From Streptomyces qinzhouensis (GTDB lineage Bacteria; Actinomycetota; Actinomycetes; Streptomycetales; Streptomycetaceae), in the NCBI RefSeq assembly GCF_007856155.1, contig NZ_CP042266.1, forward strand, positions 744,001 through 808,000: 64,000 nt of DNA. The letters are read 5' to 3'. A program made the position numbers and the translations under genes. The notes beneath the pieces are model-generated. The model was not told where the DNA came from. It was given only the letters and a program-made list of their open reading frames with translations, and did no database searches. This document shows, in pieces, positions 23,347-32,890 of the stretch. Each line of letters starts with the position of its first letter. Positions within the stretch are counted from its first letter, which is position 1.

Positions 23347-26300
23347 TCACCGCCCGAAGAAGGCGTTGTGGATCGTCACCGCCGACTGGTTGTCCTGCTT
23401 GTCGGTGACGACGGCCTTCAGCGATACCGCCTTGCCCGCTTCCGGCGCGCGGACGGTGACCTTGCCCGCGCCGACCGGAGCGGACAGCCACTTCTTGTTG
23501 TCGTACGACACCATGACCCGCAGCGACTTCAGTCCGGCACCGGCCGCCGCGCCCTGCACGACGACGGGGAAGGTCTGCTTGCTGCCCGCCGCGACGGTGG
23601 AGTCCAGGGCCGTCTTCGGCTGGAAGCGGACCGTGGACACCGGGAGCAGCGTCGAAACGTCGGTACGGGCCGAGGTGAAGGTCCATGAGGCGTCGATCCG
23701 GGTTCCGGCGCGGTTGAACGCCGGGTCCCGGTGGACCGTGGTCGCCACGGTGTACCGGGCGGACTCGGGCGGCAGCGCGAAGCTCTGTGCGTCGACGGCC
23801 ACGTCCTCCTTCGCGTACAACACACCGTCGCGGTGGATGGTGGTGTTCGCGGCGGCGTACCGGGCGAAGCCGTTGTGGCCCGCGCCATCGCTGACCAGGG
23901 CCAGCGAGCCGTAGATGTCGTTGCCGTCGCGGACGATCCCGGTTTCGGCGTTCAGCCGCGGCCCCGGCACCCCGGTGTTGAAGCTCTCGGTGTACGTCGC
24001 CCCCGGCGTGTACTGCCGCTGTTCGGAGGAGTACAGCGCGTCGAAGCGCAGATAGCCCTCCGGGTCCGGTGTGCTCAGGACACCCGCGACTACCTGCCAG
24101 GCGGCCCCTTCGTCCGTGGCCAGATACACGTTCCGGTGCTGCGGCGCCGGGCGGATGGAGAAGGGGGACTCCACACCGGAGCCGTTGGGCAGGACACCGT
24201 GCATCGCCAGGGCACCGCGGGCGCCGGGGGCGGACGCCCCGATTTCCGTCTTCACCAGGGCCAGGTTCTTGGCCGAGTAGTTCTTGGTGTAGCCGGTGGC
24301 CAGTTGCCCGACCGGGCCGCCGGAGAGGGTGTGGTACTCGTCGGTGCCGCTCTCCCAGCGGCCGGCCCAGGACTGTTGGAGGGTTCCGTCGATCTGCTGC
24401 GGACCCTGGTAGGCGGTACGGAGGTTGTCGAAACTGGTGAACTCGCCGCCCTGGAGGAAGGCCGAGCCGTTGGCCACGAGCACGGCCAGCATCCCCGCGC
24501 GCGTCGGGCGGGCCGCCGGGTCCGGCACCGTGATCGACACCGGCCGGGTGGTCCGGGCGTCGAGGGTGACGGTGGTGGGACCGTCCACGGTGAACTGCGG
24601 GTTGTCGATCAGATCGGCGCCCTTCAGGGGGGCCGTGGGATCGACGAGCATATCGGCCGAGAGGAAGTAGGTGCCGCGCGGTATCCGGACCGTCGCGGAC
24701 CCCGACGTCAGATCCGGGGCGAAGCGCCGGTTACTGCCCACACCGGCGTAGCCCAGCATTTCGGCCTGCCAGTCGGTGCCCGGCGCGCCGTCCCGTCCGA
24801 AGGTCTTGAAGGTGACCTCGTACGATTCGACCTCGCGGTCCACCGAGGCCGCGGTCCGGACGCTTTGGCCGCCTCCCGACGCGACGACGGTGACCGCGTA
24901 CACACCGTCCGCGGTTCCGCCGAGCCGGGTGTCGGCCGTCAGGTCGACCGCGGCGGTACCGCCCGCGGGAACCGTGATCCGCTGCGCTCCCAGGGTGAAG
25001 AACCCGGCCGGGGCCGGCTGTCCGTCGGCGCCGGTGGCCGCCGTCGCCGTCAGGTCGAGCGCCACATCCGCGGTGCCGTGATTGCGGTAGGTGATCTTCT
25101 TGGTGACGGGGGTGTCGTCGTTGTGGGGCCACGTCTGCGTGCCCAGGTTGAGCGAGACGGGCTCGGCGACGACGGTCTGGTCGATCGCCCGGTCGACCTG
25201 GATACGCCCGGCGCCCTGCTGGAAGACCGGATGGCCGCCGCCCTTGGCCGAACCGACCAGCACCGACTTGATCCGGTCGCCCGTCCAGGTGGGGTTCTTC
25301 TGCTTCAGGATCGCCGCGGCGCCCGCGACATGCGGGGATGCCATGGACGTACCGTTCTGGCTGAGGTAGCCGGGCGGGTTCTGGCCCGCGGTGCCCGCGG
25401 CGGCGGCGGCCGTGATCGCCACGCCGGGCGCGGTGACATCCGGTTTGACAGCGTTGTCCCCGGCGCGCGGCCCGGCCCCGGAGAAGTCGGCCATCAGGTC
25501 GTTGTCGTCGACCGCGCCGACGGTCAGGGCCGCGTCGGCGGTGCCCGGCGAGCCGACGGTGCCCGCGCCAGGCCCGCTGTTGCCCGCGGCGACGGCGAAC
25601 AGGACGCCCTTCTCCGCGGAGAGCTTGTTGATCTGTGCTTCCATCGGGTCGATCCCGGGGGTGTCGGGACCGCCGAGGCTCATATTGACGATGTCGGCGC
25701 CCTGGGCGACGGCCCAGTCGACCCCGGCGAGGATGCCGGAATCAAGACCGACGCCCCAATCGTCCAGCACCTTGGCGTTGATCAGCTGCGCCCCGGGCGC
25801 GACACCCTTGAAACGGCTGTCCTTGGCTCCGGTACCGGCCGCGATGGAGGCCACATGCGTGCCGTGCCCGGACCGGTCCGTGACGACCGGTGACGTGGTG
25901 AAGTTCCGCTCCGCCACCACCCGGCCCACCAGATCGGGGTGGGTGGAGTCGATCCCGGTGTCCACGACGGCGATCTTCACACCGGTGCCGTCGTACGAAC
26001 GGGCCCAGGCGGCGGGTGCGCCGATCTGCCCGGTGGTGCGGTCGAGCGACGCCTTCCGCACACCGTCGAGCCAGACCTGCGCGATGCCGGCGGTCAGGGC
26101 CGCCGACCCGTCGTGCCGCGGACGGCTCAGGGCCTCCCACAATTCGCCCGTGCTGCCTTCGGCGCTGGTCACGGCGTCGGCGTCGAGAGCCGACAGGGTC
26201 CGTTGGACGGTCGTGCCGCCCGAGGCTCGCACCTCGTTACGGGCCGACTTCGCGGCGGCGCCCCGGTAGCCGACGATCACCTTGAGCCCGGCCCCGTGGG

Positions 26301-26682
26301 CCTTGCGGCTCTCCGGCTTGGCGAGTCCGGTGACGTCGAACAGCCGCCGGTCCAGGGTGCCGTCGGCGATCAGCCGCCGGGCGTCACGGGGCACCACATA
26401 GGTGCTCCCCCGGTGGACCTGGGTGAAGAAGGGTATGTTCTCCCGCCCCTTGGCCCGTTCGATCCTGCCGACCCGGCCCTTGGCGTTCACCGTGACCCGG
26501 TCACCGGTGATCAGGGTGACGGTCTGTCCGGTACCGCCGTCGGTGTTGAACTTCTCGGCGGCGGCCCGGGGCACGCTGCCCCGGCCGCCGCTCTCCGCCG
26601 CCGCCGTCGGGCCGGTCGTGCCCGCCGCCAGGGCCACGGCACACGCGGCTGCCGCGTAAGCCTTCTTTGCTGGTTTGCGCAA
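23347..26682 (-). CDS. Secreted S8 (subtilisin-like) serine protease, multidomain
   Basis: 1111 residues. The signal peptide (AAAACAVALAAGTTGPTAAA) is followed by a propeptide region of about 190 residues. The catalytic triad is Asp241 (VVDTGIDSTHPD), His276 (GHGTHVASIAAG) and Ser446 (GTSMASPHVAGAAA). After residue 480 the chain is beta-rich, with Fn-like and jelly-roll-like segments to the C-terminus, typical of large Streptomyces subtilases. It is likely a wall-associated or extracellular degradative protease. It is monocistronic, read toward the FAS1 gene, with a 474-bp upstream gap. Confidence 0.95.
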   Translation of the reverse strand: MRKPAKKAYAAAACAVALAAGTTGPTAAAESGGRGSVPRAAAEKFNTDGGTGQTVTLITGDRVTVNAKGRVGRIERAKGRENIPFFTQVHRGSTYVVPRDARRLIADGTLDRRLFDVTGLAKPESRKAHGAGLKVIVGYRGAAAKSARNEVRASGGTTVQRTLSALDADAVTSAEGSTGELWEALSRPRHDGSAALTAGIAQVWLDGVRKASLDRTTGQIGAPAAWARSYDGTGVKIAVVDTGIDSTHPDLVGRVVAERNFTTSPVVTDRSGHGTHVASIAAGTGAKDSRFKGVAPGAQLINAKVLDDWGVGLDSGILAGVDWAVAQGADIVNMSLGGPDTPGIDPMEAQINKLSAEKGVLFAVAAGNSGPGAGTVGSPGTADAALTVGAVDDNDLMADFSGAGPRAGDNAVKPDVTAPGVAITAAAAAGTAGQNPPGYLSQNGTSMASPHVAGAAAILKQKNPTWTGDRIKSVLVGSAKGGGHPVFQQGAGRIQVDRAIDQTVVAEPVSLNLGTQTWPHNDDTPVTKKITYRNHGTADVALDLTATAATGADGQPAPAGFFTLGAQRITVPAGGTAAVDLTADTRLGGTADGVYAVTVVASGGGQSVRTAASVDREVESYEVTFKTFGRDGAPGTDWQAEMLGYAGVGSNRRFAPDLTSGSATVRIPRGTYFLSADMLVDPTAPLKGADLIDNPQFTVDGPTTVTLDARTTRPVSITVPDPAARPTRAGMLAVLVANGSAFLQGGEFTSFDNLRTAYQGPQQIDGTLQQSWAGRWESGTDEYHTLSGGPVGQLATGYTKNYSAKNLALVKTEIGASAPGARGALAMHGVLPNGSGVESPFSIRPAPQHRNVYLATDEGAAWQVVAGVLSTPDPEGYLRFDALYSSEQRQYTPGATYTESFNTGVPGPRLNAETGIVRDGNDIYGSLALVSDGAGHNGFARYAAANTTIHRDGVLYAKEDVAVDAQSFALPPESARYTVATTVHRDPAFNRAGTRIDASWTFTSARTDVSTLLPVSTVRFQPKTALDSTVAAGSKQTFPVVVQGAAAGAGLKSLRVMVSYDNKKWLSAPVGAGKVTVRAPEAGKAVSLKAVVTDKQDNQSAVTIHNAFFGR

Positions 26683-27156
26683 GATTCCCCCTGCTCAGGA
26701 GTGAGGGCCGGACAGGGGTCCGGCCCGACCGGGGACGCACTCGGAAATGCGGACCACCCCGGGATCCCGAAGTATGCCGAGGCCGTTCCGGAGCACTCAA
26801 TGATCGTTTTGTAACAGGCTTACGGTGGACCGGCGTTGCCGTATGCACGGCATTCGCGGCCGGTAGGCTCGCCGTGGACCGGCGACGGCCCCGAACCGGA
26901 ATCGAGAACTCCGAAACGGAATCGACAGATCCGGAAGAGGCCGTGACGCGAGCGGGGCGATCCCGGCATGCTCACTCGTGCAAACCCCCACCGACGAAGA
27001 CCGCGATACCGGACCCGCACACCGGTTGGGTGTACTGCCAGTACACCCGGCCGTTCGGCCGTGCTGGTCGGCGACGGGCAGCGGCTCGGCATCATCCGTA
27101 CGGACCTGGACCGGGAGCTGCCGGCCACCCCGAACGGTCCGGCCGACGGCCGGTGG
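26683..27156. other. Intergenic region upstream of the S8 protease
   Basis: No gene is supported. It carries the protease promoter and, at 27028-27048, a perfect 21-bp palindrome listed separately. Between about 27056 and 27160 a short plus-strand reading (LVGDGQRLGIIRTDLDREL) looks protein-like but lacks a credible start and runs into the TetR gene. It may be a remnant. Confidence 0.4.
27028..27048. promoter_or_regulatory. Perfect 21-bp palindrome, possible operator
   Basis: Arms GGGTGTACTG and CAGTACACCC around one central C. It lies 346 bp upstream of the protease start and 109 bp past the TetR stop. It is not followed by a T-tract, so an operator is more likely than a terminator. Confidence 0.4.
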
Positions 27157-27813
27157 TCAGCGGACGGGACGGGCGCTCACCATCGCGTCATGGAGCTCTT
27201 TGGGGGTGAGCGCCGGCGGCAGCGGTGTCCCGGCCCGCTCCCCGTCCGCGCGGCAGGCGTCCACCAGCAGCGCCACCAGCCGTTTCCAGGCGCCCGGTGC
27301 CGCGTCTCTGGTGGCCCGCAGCACCCCCGCGTTGGCCATCAGGAAGAGCAGGACGTCCCCGCTGGTCACCCCCGGCCGCAGCCGCCCCTGCTCACGGGCG
27401 CGCCCGATCAGGGCGTCCAGGGCGCCGAGGGCCCGCGCCCTGGGTTCCTCCATGCCCGGGGCGCCCGGGAAGCAGGCGGTGAACGCCTCGGTCACGCCCC
27501 GGTCCGCCGCCTGCATCGCGCAGGCCCGCTCCACGAACCAGCGGAAGCCCTCCCAGGGATCGGTACGGCTCAGCGCCTGCTCGGCCAGGGCGGCGAGGTC
27601 GTCGAGACGGTCCGCCAGAACCGCCTCGATCAGTGATTCCCGCTCGGGGAAGCGGCGGTAGAGCGTGGCGATGTTCACCCCGGCGCGGCGCGCGATGTCG
27701 TCGAGCGGAGCGCCCAGCCCGCGCTCGGCGAAGACCTCACGGGCCGCCGCCACCACCCGTTCCCGGTTGGCTTCCGCGTCCCGCCGCAGTCCTCTGTCCC
27801 GGCCCGATGTCAT
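27157..27813 (-). CDS. TetR-family transcriptional regulator
   Basis: 218 residues from the ATG at 27813. The N-terminal helix-turn-helix (LDDIARRAGVNIATLYRRFPER) is a clear TetR DNA-binding domain. The C-terminal ligand domain is of the SbtR-like/TetR_C kind, with LLFLMANAGVLRATRD near residue 165. It is divergently transcribed from a DoxX-family gene, and a perfect 13-bp inverted repeat in the shared promoter region is the likely operator. The effector is unknown. Confidence 0.92.
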   Translation of the reverse strand: MTSGRDRGLRRDAEANRERVVAAAREVFAERGLGAPLDDIARRAGVNIATLYRRFPERESLIEAVLADRLDDLAALAEQALSRTDPWEGFRWFVERACAMQAADRGVTEAFTACFPGAPGMEEPRARALGALDALIGRAREQGRLRPGVTSGDVLLFLMANAGVLRATRDAAPGAWKRLVALLVDACRADGERAGTPLPPALTPKELHDAMVSARPVR

Positions 27814-27878
27814 GCCCGAAGTCTACGGAGCGGGCGCGGCGGGCGGTCCGGACCCCGCACAGGAAACCGCAGGACAGC

Positions 27879-27916
27879 CTGCGCTTCTGCTACGGTGGCG
27901 CGCAGCAGAAGCGCAG
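27879..27916. promoter_or_regulatory. Inverted-repeat operator between the TetR and DoxX genes
   Basis: Perfect 13-bp arms (CTGCGCTTCTGCT at 27879-27891 and its complement at 27904-27916) separated by 12 bp. It lies within the 132-bp gap shared by the two divergent starts and overlaps the likely doxX promoter. Confidence 0.7.
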
Positions 27917-27945
27917 TCATCCCTTCACTTATTGGAGTGCATGTC

Positions 27946-28353
27946 GTGAATACCGTTGTTCTCCGGGGAGCCCGGATGGTGCTGGCGCTGCTCTTCGCCG
28001 CGGCGGGCGCCATGAAAGTGGCCCTCTCCCAGGAGGCGCTGCTCCCCCTGATGCCCTGGGTGGACGCGGTCCCGATGGCGGCGGTACGCGGCATCGGCGC
28101 CCTCGAAGTCCTGGGCGCGGCCGGGCTGGTGCTGCCCGCGCTGTGGCCGGCCGCCGCGCCACTGCTGCCGCTCGCCGCCGGCGGACTCGCCCTGCTGATG
28201 GCCGGCGGCGGCGCCCTCCACATCAGCCGGGGCGAGTACGCGGAGAGCGCCGGGAACGCGGTGGTGCTGGCACTCGCGGTCCTGGTCACCCGGTGCGGCC
28301 CGGGACCGCACCGGGGCCGGACCGGCCGCCTGTGCGGGGCACGCACCGGGTGA
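27946..28353 (+). CDS. DoxX-family membrane protein
   Basis: 135 residues from the GTG at 27946, 8 nt after TTGGAG; an in-frame GTG at 27937 is an alternative. Four hydrophobic helices fill the chain, with VLALLFAAAGAMKVALS and GIGALEVLGAAGLVLPAL typical of the DoxX/DoxX-like family (quinol or thiol redox functions). A C-terminal Arg-rich tail (GPGPHRGRTGRLCGARTG) follows. It is divergent from the TetR gene and probably its target. Such pairs are common in actinobacteria as small stress-response units. Confidence 0.88.
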   Translation: MNTVVLRGARMVLALLFAAAGAMKVALSQEALLPLMPWVDAVPMAAVRGIGALEVLGAAGLVLPALWPAAAPLLPLAAGGLALLMAGGGALHISRGEYAESAGNAVVLALAVLVTRCGPGPHRGRTGRLCGARTG

Positions 28354-28506
28354 CCTCACGAGCGCTGCGGACTCCGGCCGGGCCGGTACGGGCCGGACGC
28401 GAACGAGTGGTGGAGGGACACGATCGGCTTCTCCGGCCGCTCCGACTCGGTCCGCACCGGCGCCCGTTTCTCCAAGGCCCGGTTCTGGTCCCACGCCCTC
28501 GGCTGA
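28354..28506 (+). pseudogene. Orphan 3' gene fragment after doxX
   Basis: The frame of doxX continues after its stop for 50 codons without another stop. Its last part (NEWWRDTIGFSGRSDSVRTG followed by ARFSKARFWSHALG) looks like a natural, aromatic-rich protein C-terminus, unlike random GC-rich translation. There is no start codon with a ribosome site. I read it as the end of a deleted gene; the family was not recognised. Confidence 0.35.
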
Positions 28507-28518
28507 GACCTCGGTGCC

Positions 28519-30693
28519 TCACTTCACCTGGTCGTACCGGCCCAGATAGCGGAACGCCCCCTTCTCGGCCCGGTACAGGAAAGCGGACGCCTCAAGCTGG
28601 AGCATATGGGTGCCGTCCGTCTGAAAGCGGAGCGGTTTGGCCACTCCCTCGTAGGAGGAGCGGAAGACCCGCTCGGCGACCTCTCCGGGCTGGACGGAGT
28701 CCCGTGACCCGAACCCGTCGAGGGCGGCGGCGATCAGCCCCACCGCGTCATGGGCTTCGGCGGACCAGCGGGCCGGGGCCGTACCGTACCGTGCGCGGTA
28801 GTCGGCGGTGAACGTCCGCGCGGCCTTCGTGGCGGCCGACCGCGGCTCGGTGTAGGGCGCTTCGAACACCCAGCCGTCGGCCGCTCCCCCGGCCGCCTTC
28901 AGGAACTCCGGCCGCATCGCCGGTTCGAAGCCGGTACGCGCGCCGGTGAAGCCGGCCTCGGCGAGGGCGCGGGCACAGGCCGCCGCGCGGGTCGCCGAGG
29001 TACCGGCGAAGACCACGGCCTGCGGCTTGGTGTCCAGCGCCTCGTCGACCACCCGGGTGAAGTCGCCGCTGTCCGCGGCCATTTCGTGCACCGATGCCGT
29101 GCCCTCGTCCGAGTTCGGCGGTGATTCGCGCAGGTTCCTGCTCAGACCGCGGGCCGTCGCGCCCGCGGCGGTGTCCTCGATGACGGCCGTCCGGCGGCTG
29201 TCGGCCACCCGGGTCAGATAGGAGAGCACCGGGAAGACGCGGTACGAGGCGGGTGCCCGGACGGTGCAGAGGGTACGGAAGGCACTCGTTTCGAGCCCGG
29301 CCTCGTCCGGGTCCGGCGAGACCAGGAGGAAGGGCATCGACTTTTCGGTGTACTGCCGTGCGACGGCCTTCGCGGCGGCGGCGCCGCTGGGGCCGATGAC
29401 CGCGCACACAGCGGGGTTCCCGACCAGGCGCCGGGCGGCCGTCACGGCCCGCCCGGCCTCGCCCCGGTCGTCCTGGACGGTGAGGGCGAGACGGAAGGGC
29501 ACACCCTCGCGGGCGTTGTGCCGTTCGATCGCGATCCGCGCGCCGCGCTCCTGCGCCGTACCGATGGCCTTGTCGCTGCCGGACAGATCCGCCTGGAGTC
29601 CGATGGTACGGGTCGGCACCGGGCGGTCGGTCCGCTGTCCGCCCGGGTCGCGGCGCAGCAGCCCCGCCGCGGCGGCACCGGAGGCCGCGACGGCCGCCGC
29701 CACCGAGCCGCCGATCATCAGCGCCCTGCGCCGGGTGGGCCGCGGGCCCGCGGCCACCGTGGTGGTGCCCGCCGCTGCGGTGGGGGGCAGCCGGGGCGGC
29801 GGGTCCAGGGCCCGGGCCGAGCGGTCGGCCACCAGGCGCACCACCTCCGGCGGCAGCCATTCGTCGCCGCCGGATCCCCCGAGCGCCTCGCACAGCTCCC
29901 GGAGCCCGGCGGCGGTGGGCCGTCGTCCGGGTTGCTTCGCCAGACACCCGGCGATCGCCTCGGCCAGCTCCGGCGGCACCAGCGTGCCGAGTCCGCCGAG
30001 GTCGGGCTCCTCGTGGACCGTGCGGTAGAGCACCGCACCGGGGTCCCCCGTTCCGAACGGCCGCCGCCCGGTCGCCGCGTAGGCCAGCACACAGCCGAGG
30101 GCGAAGACGTCCACGGGCGCCGCCGGCTCACCCCCGGAGGTCCGTGCCTGTTCGGGGGCGAGATAGCCGGGTGTGCCGATGACCGCGCCCGGCGCGGTGA
30201 GCACCGTCGCGCCGGCGCCCTGTGCGATACCGAAGTCGATCAGCCGGGGGCCGTCCAGGGCGAGCAGGATGTTCCCGGGTTTGACGTCCCGGTGCACCAG
30301 CCCCGCCGCGTGCACCTCGGCGAGGGCCCGCGCCAGCCGGGCGCCGAGTTCGACGACGGTGCTTCCCGGCAGCGCCCCGGATGCCATCGCCTCGGCGAGC
30401 GAAGGGCCGGAGACGAAAGCGGTGGCCAGCCAGGGCGCTGCCGCCTCGGTGTCGGCCGCCGTCACCGGAACCACCCACGCGCCGGTGAGCCTGCCCGCCA
30501 GATGCACCTCACGGCGGAAGCGGGCCCGGAACGCCGGGTCGGCGGCGTACTCGGCCCGGATCACCTTCAGGGCGACGGGCCTCCCGTCGGCGGCACGGGC
30601 CAGATAGACCGTGCCCATGCCGCCCGAGCCGAGCCGGGCGAGCAGCCGGTGCCCGCCGAGCGACTCGGGATCCTCGGGCCGTAGTGCGCGCAT
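28519..30693 (-). CDS. Receptor-type Ser/Thr protein kinase with LIV-type periplasmic-binding domain
   Basis: 724 residues in three parts. Residues 1-270 form an intact Hanks-type kinase: glycine loop LGSGGMGTVYLARA, ALKVI lysine, catalytic GLVHRDVKPGN (Asp136), LIDFGIA, and GYLAPEQAR. A Pro/Arg-rich linker leads to one membrane helix near residue 325 (RALMIGGSVAAAVAASGAAA). The last 370 residues form a type-1 periplasmic binding fold, as in branched-chain amino-acid binding proteins (AVIGPSGAAAAKAVARQYTE). It should sense an extracellular small molecule and phosphorylate cytoplasmic targets. It lies 70 bp after a close paralogue. Confidence 0.92.
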   Translation of the reverse strand: MRALRPEDPESLGGHRLLARLGSGGMGTVYLARAADGRPVALKVIRAEYAADPAFRARFRREVHLAGRLTGAWVVPVTAADTEAAAPWLATAFVSGPSLAEAMASGALPGSTVVELGARLARALAEVHAAGLVHRDVKPGNILLALDGPRLIDFGIAQGAGATVLTAPGAVIGTPGYLAPEQARTSGGEPAAPVDVFALGCVLAYAATGRRPFGTGDPGAVLYRTVHEEPDLGGLGTLVPPELAEAIAGCLAKQPGRRPTAAGLRELCEALGGSGGDEWLPPEVVRLVADRSARALDPPPRLPPTAAAGTTTVAAGPRPTRRRALMIGGSVAAAVAASGAAAAGLLRRDPGGQRTDRPVPTRTIGLQADLSGSDKAIGTAQERGARIAIERHNAREGVPFRLALTVQDDRGEAGRAVTAARRLVGNPAVCAVIGPSGAAAAKAVARQYTEKSMPFLLVSPDPDEAGLETSAFRTLCTVRAPASYRVFPVLSYLTRVADSRRTAVIEDTAAGATARGLSRNLRESPPNSDEGTASVHEMAADSGDFTRVVDEALDTKPQAVVFAGTSATRAAACARALAEAGFTGARTGFEPAMRPEFLKAAGGAADGWVFEAPYTEPRSAATKAARTFTADYRARYGTAPARWSAEAHDAVGLIAAALDGFGSRDSVQPGEVAERVFRSSYEGVAKPLRFQTDGTHMLQLEASAFLYRAEKGAFRYLGRYDQVK

Positions 30694-30763
30694 GCGTCGT
30701 TCCTCGCCTTTCCGGCTGTCCTTACCGCCCCTGCCGCCCCCGCTGTCTCTGCGCTGCCGTCCG

Positions 30764-32890
30764 TCACTCGGGCAGCTTCAGCGGGGCCAGATAGTCGAAC
30801 CGGCCCTTGCCGACGGCGTAGTGATGGACGTGGGTGGCCTTCAGATGGTGGCTGTCGTTGTACGCGAAGGTCTGGGTCAGCCCCTTGAACCGGACCCCGG
30901 CCAGGGCTTGGCCCACCTGTCGTCGGTCGGCGCCGTCCCGGAGTGAGACGATGCGGTCGGCCAGCATCCGGATCGCGTCGTACGTCTCCGCCGCACCGGT
31001 CGGCGGCGGCGTTCCGTAGCGCCGGCGGTAGGCGGTCGCGAAGGCCCGCACCGGCTCGGCGTCCGGTCCGATGTGCGGGGTGATGGCCTGCCAGCCCTCG
31101 CCCTGCGCGCCCGCGGCCGCGGCGAATTCCGCCGTCGCCGAGGACGCGTCGAGGAACCGGGGTCCGGCGAAACGGCGTCCGGCCAGGGCACGGGCCACTA
31201 TGGCGGCCCGTTCGGGTGTGCCGGTGTAGTAGAGGCCGTCGATGTCGCGCGCGAGCATATCGCTCAGCACGGAGTCGGGCCGGGCCCGTTCCGGAACCAC
31301 CCGTACGTACAGGTCGAGTGCGAGATTGCGGGCCGACATCTTGGCCAGGAAGGTCAGCTCCCAGCGGGTGATGCCGCCCGTCCGGTCGATCAGCATTCCC
31401 GGCCGCCGGGCACCCTGCGCGGCCATCGCCATCATGGTCCCGAAGGCGGTGTAGGGGCGGATCGGGGCGGCCCGGTAGTACCACTTCGGGGATCCGAGCA
31501 GTGAGGTGTTGCCCGCGGCGAGCGACAACTCGGTCACCGAGACCAGCGGCAGCCCGGCACGCTCGTAGACCTCCACGGCGGCCACGGCGGAGGCGTAGCC
31601 GGTCGGGCCGACCACGGCCAGTACCTCGGGATTGCCCGTCAGCCGCCGCGCCGCTCCCACGGCCCGGGCCGCTTCGCCCTTGTCGTCCAGCACTTCGAGG
31701 GAGAGCGTGAACGGTTTGCCGGCCCGGGCGTTGAACTCGGCCACGGCCAGCCGGGCGGCCCGTTCCTGCGCGATGCCATCGGCCTTCTGCGGGCCGCTGA
31801 GGTCCGCGTGGAGGCCGACGATCCGGGTCGGGGCGGCCGGCGGTGCCTTCTCGCGATCGCGCAGCGCCCACCAGAGGGCCGCTCCGCCGCCCGTCGCCAG
31901 CAGCGCCGTACCGCCGGCGGCCAGGGCGAGGATCCGGCGCCGCCCCGGCGGGGGCTGCTGCGGCACGGTGCTCTCGGGGACCAGCGTCGGTTCGATGCCC
32001 GGCAGGGTCAGCATCGCTTCCGACCGCCGGGCGATCATCAGCACCACCGGGTCCGGCAGCCAGTCGATCGTGCCCTCCGGCGCGTCCCCGGCCAGGGCCT
32101 CGTCCACCTCGGCGGCCCCGGGCCGCTCCGCCGGATCCTTGGCGAGACAGCGTCCGAGCAGCTCCCGCAGCCCCTCGTCCGCCAGGCCCGTCAGATCGGG
32201 AGTGTCGTGGACGGTGCGGTACAGCAGGGTTTCCACCGCGCCGGTACCGAACGGCGGCCGGCCGGTGGCGGCGTAGACCAGTACACAGGCCAGCGAGAAG
32301 ACATCGGCGGCCGCGCCGACCTCATGGGCCCGCGCCTGCTCGGGGGAGAGGAACCCGGGTGTGCCGACCACGACCCCGGCCGAGGTCAGCTCGGTCGCCT
32401 CGGCCGATGTCGAGCGCGCGATACCGAAGTCGATCAGCCGGGGCCCGTCCATCGCCAGCAGGACGTTGCCCGGTTTGACGTCCCGGTGCACCAGACCCGC
32501 CGTATGCACCGCGGCCAGCGCCCGTGCCAGCACCTTTCCCAGTACCCGTACCGCCCGTGAGGGCAGCACTCCGCACTCCATGACCGCCTCGGCGAGCGAC
32601 GGGCCCGGGACGAACGCCGTGGCGAGCCACGGCGATCCGGCCTCGGTGTCCGCGTCCAGCACCGGCACCACCCATGGGCTCCGCACCCGGCGGGCGGTGG
32701 CCACCTCGCGCCGGAAGCGGTCCCGGAACGCGTGGTTCTCCGCGTACTCGGGCTGGATCACCTTCACCGCGGCCGGATCGCCGTTCTCGGCGCGTGCGAG
32801 ATAGACCACACCCATGCCGCCCGCGCCCAGCCGGCGGAGCAGCCGGTAGGCGCCCAGATGCGAGGGGTCGGACGGAAGCAGCCGCTCCAT
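30764..32890 (-). CDS. Second receptor-type Ser/Thr protein kinase with binding domain
   Basis: 708 residues from the ATG at 32890 (a GTG at 32893 is also in frame). It has the same three-part design as the next gene: kinase with LGAGGMGVVYLARA, AAVKVI, GLVHRDVKPGN (Asp137), LIDFGIARS and GFLSPEQAR. One membrane helix (ILALAAGGTALLATGGGAALWWAL) is near residue 330, followed by a type-1 binding fold (LAVVGPTGYASAVAAVEVYE). Kinase parts of the pair are alike while the binding parts differ, which suggests duplication with different ligands. It overlaps the upstream lipoprotein stop by 1 nt (TGATG), so translation is coupled. Confidence 0.92.
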   Translation of the reverse strand: MERLLPSDPSHLGAYRLLRRLGAGGMGVVYLARAENGDPAAVKVIQPEYAENHAFRDRFRREVATARRVRSPWVVPVLDADTEAGSPWLATAFVPGPSLAEAVMECGVLPSRAVRVLGKVLARALAAVHTAGLVHRDVKPGNVLLAMDGPRLIDFGIARSTSAEATELTSAGVVVGTPGFLSPEQARAHEVGAAADVFSLACVLVYAATGRPPFGTGAVETLLYRTVHDTPDLTGLADEGLRELLGRCLAKDPAERPGAAEVDEALAGDAPEGTIDWLPDPVVLMIARRSEAMLTLPGIEPTLVPESTVPQQPPPGRRRILALAAGGTALLATGGGAALWWALRDREKAPPAAPTRIVGLHADLSGPQKADGIAQERAARLAVAEFNARAGKPFTLSLEVLDDKGEAARAVGAARRLTGNPEVLAVVGPTGYASAVAAVEVYERAGLPLVSVTELSLAAGNTSLLGSPKWYYRAAPIRPYTAFGTMMAMAAQGARRPGMLIDRTGGITRWELTFLAKMSARNLALDLYVRVVPERARPDSVLSDMLARDIDGLYYTGTPERAAIVARALAGRRFAGPRFLDASSATAEFAAAAGAQGEGWQAITPHIGPDAEPVRAFATAYRRRYGTPPPTGAAETYDAIRMLADRIVSLRDGADRRQVGQALAGVRFKGLTQTFAYNDSHHLKATHVHHYAVGKGRFDYLAPLKLPE

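Noticed and set aside
26978..27661. A plus-strand gene overlapping the TetR gene
   Set aside because: Only about 30 codons look protein-like; the rest runs opposite a clear TetR gene.
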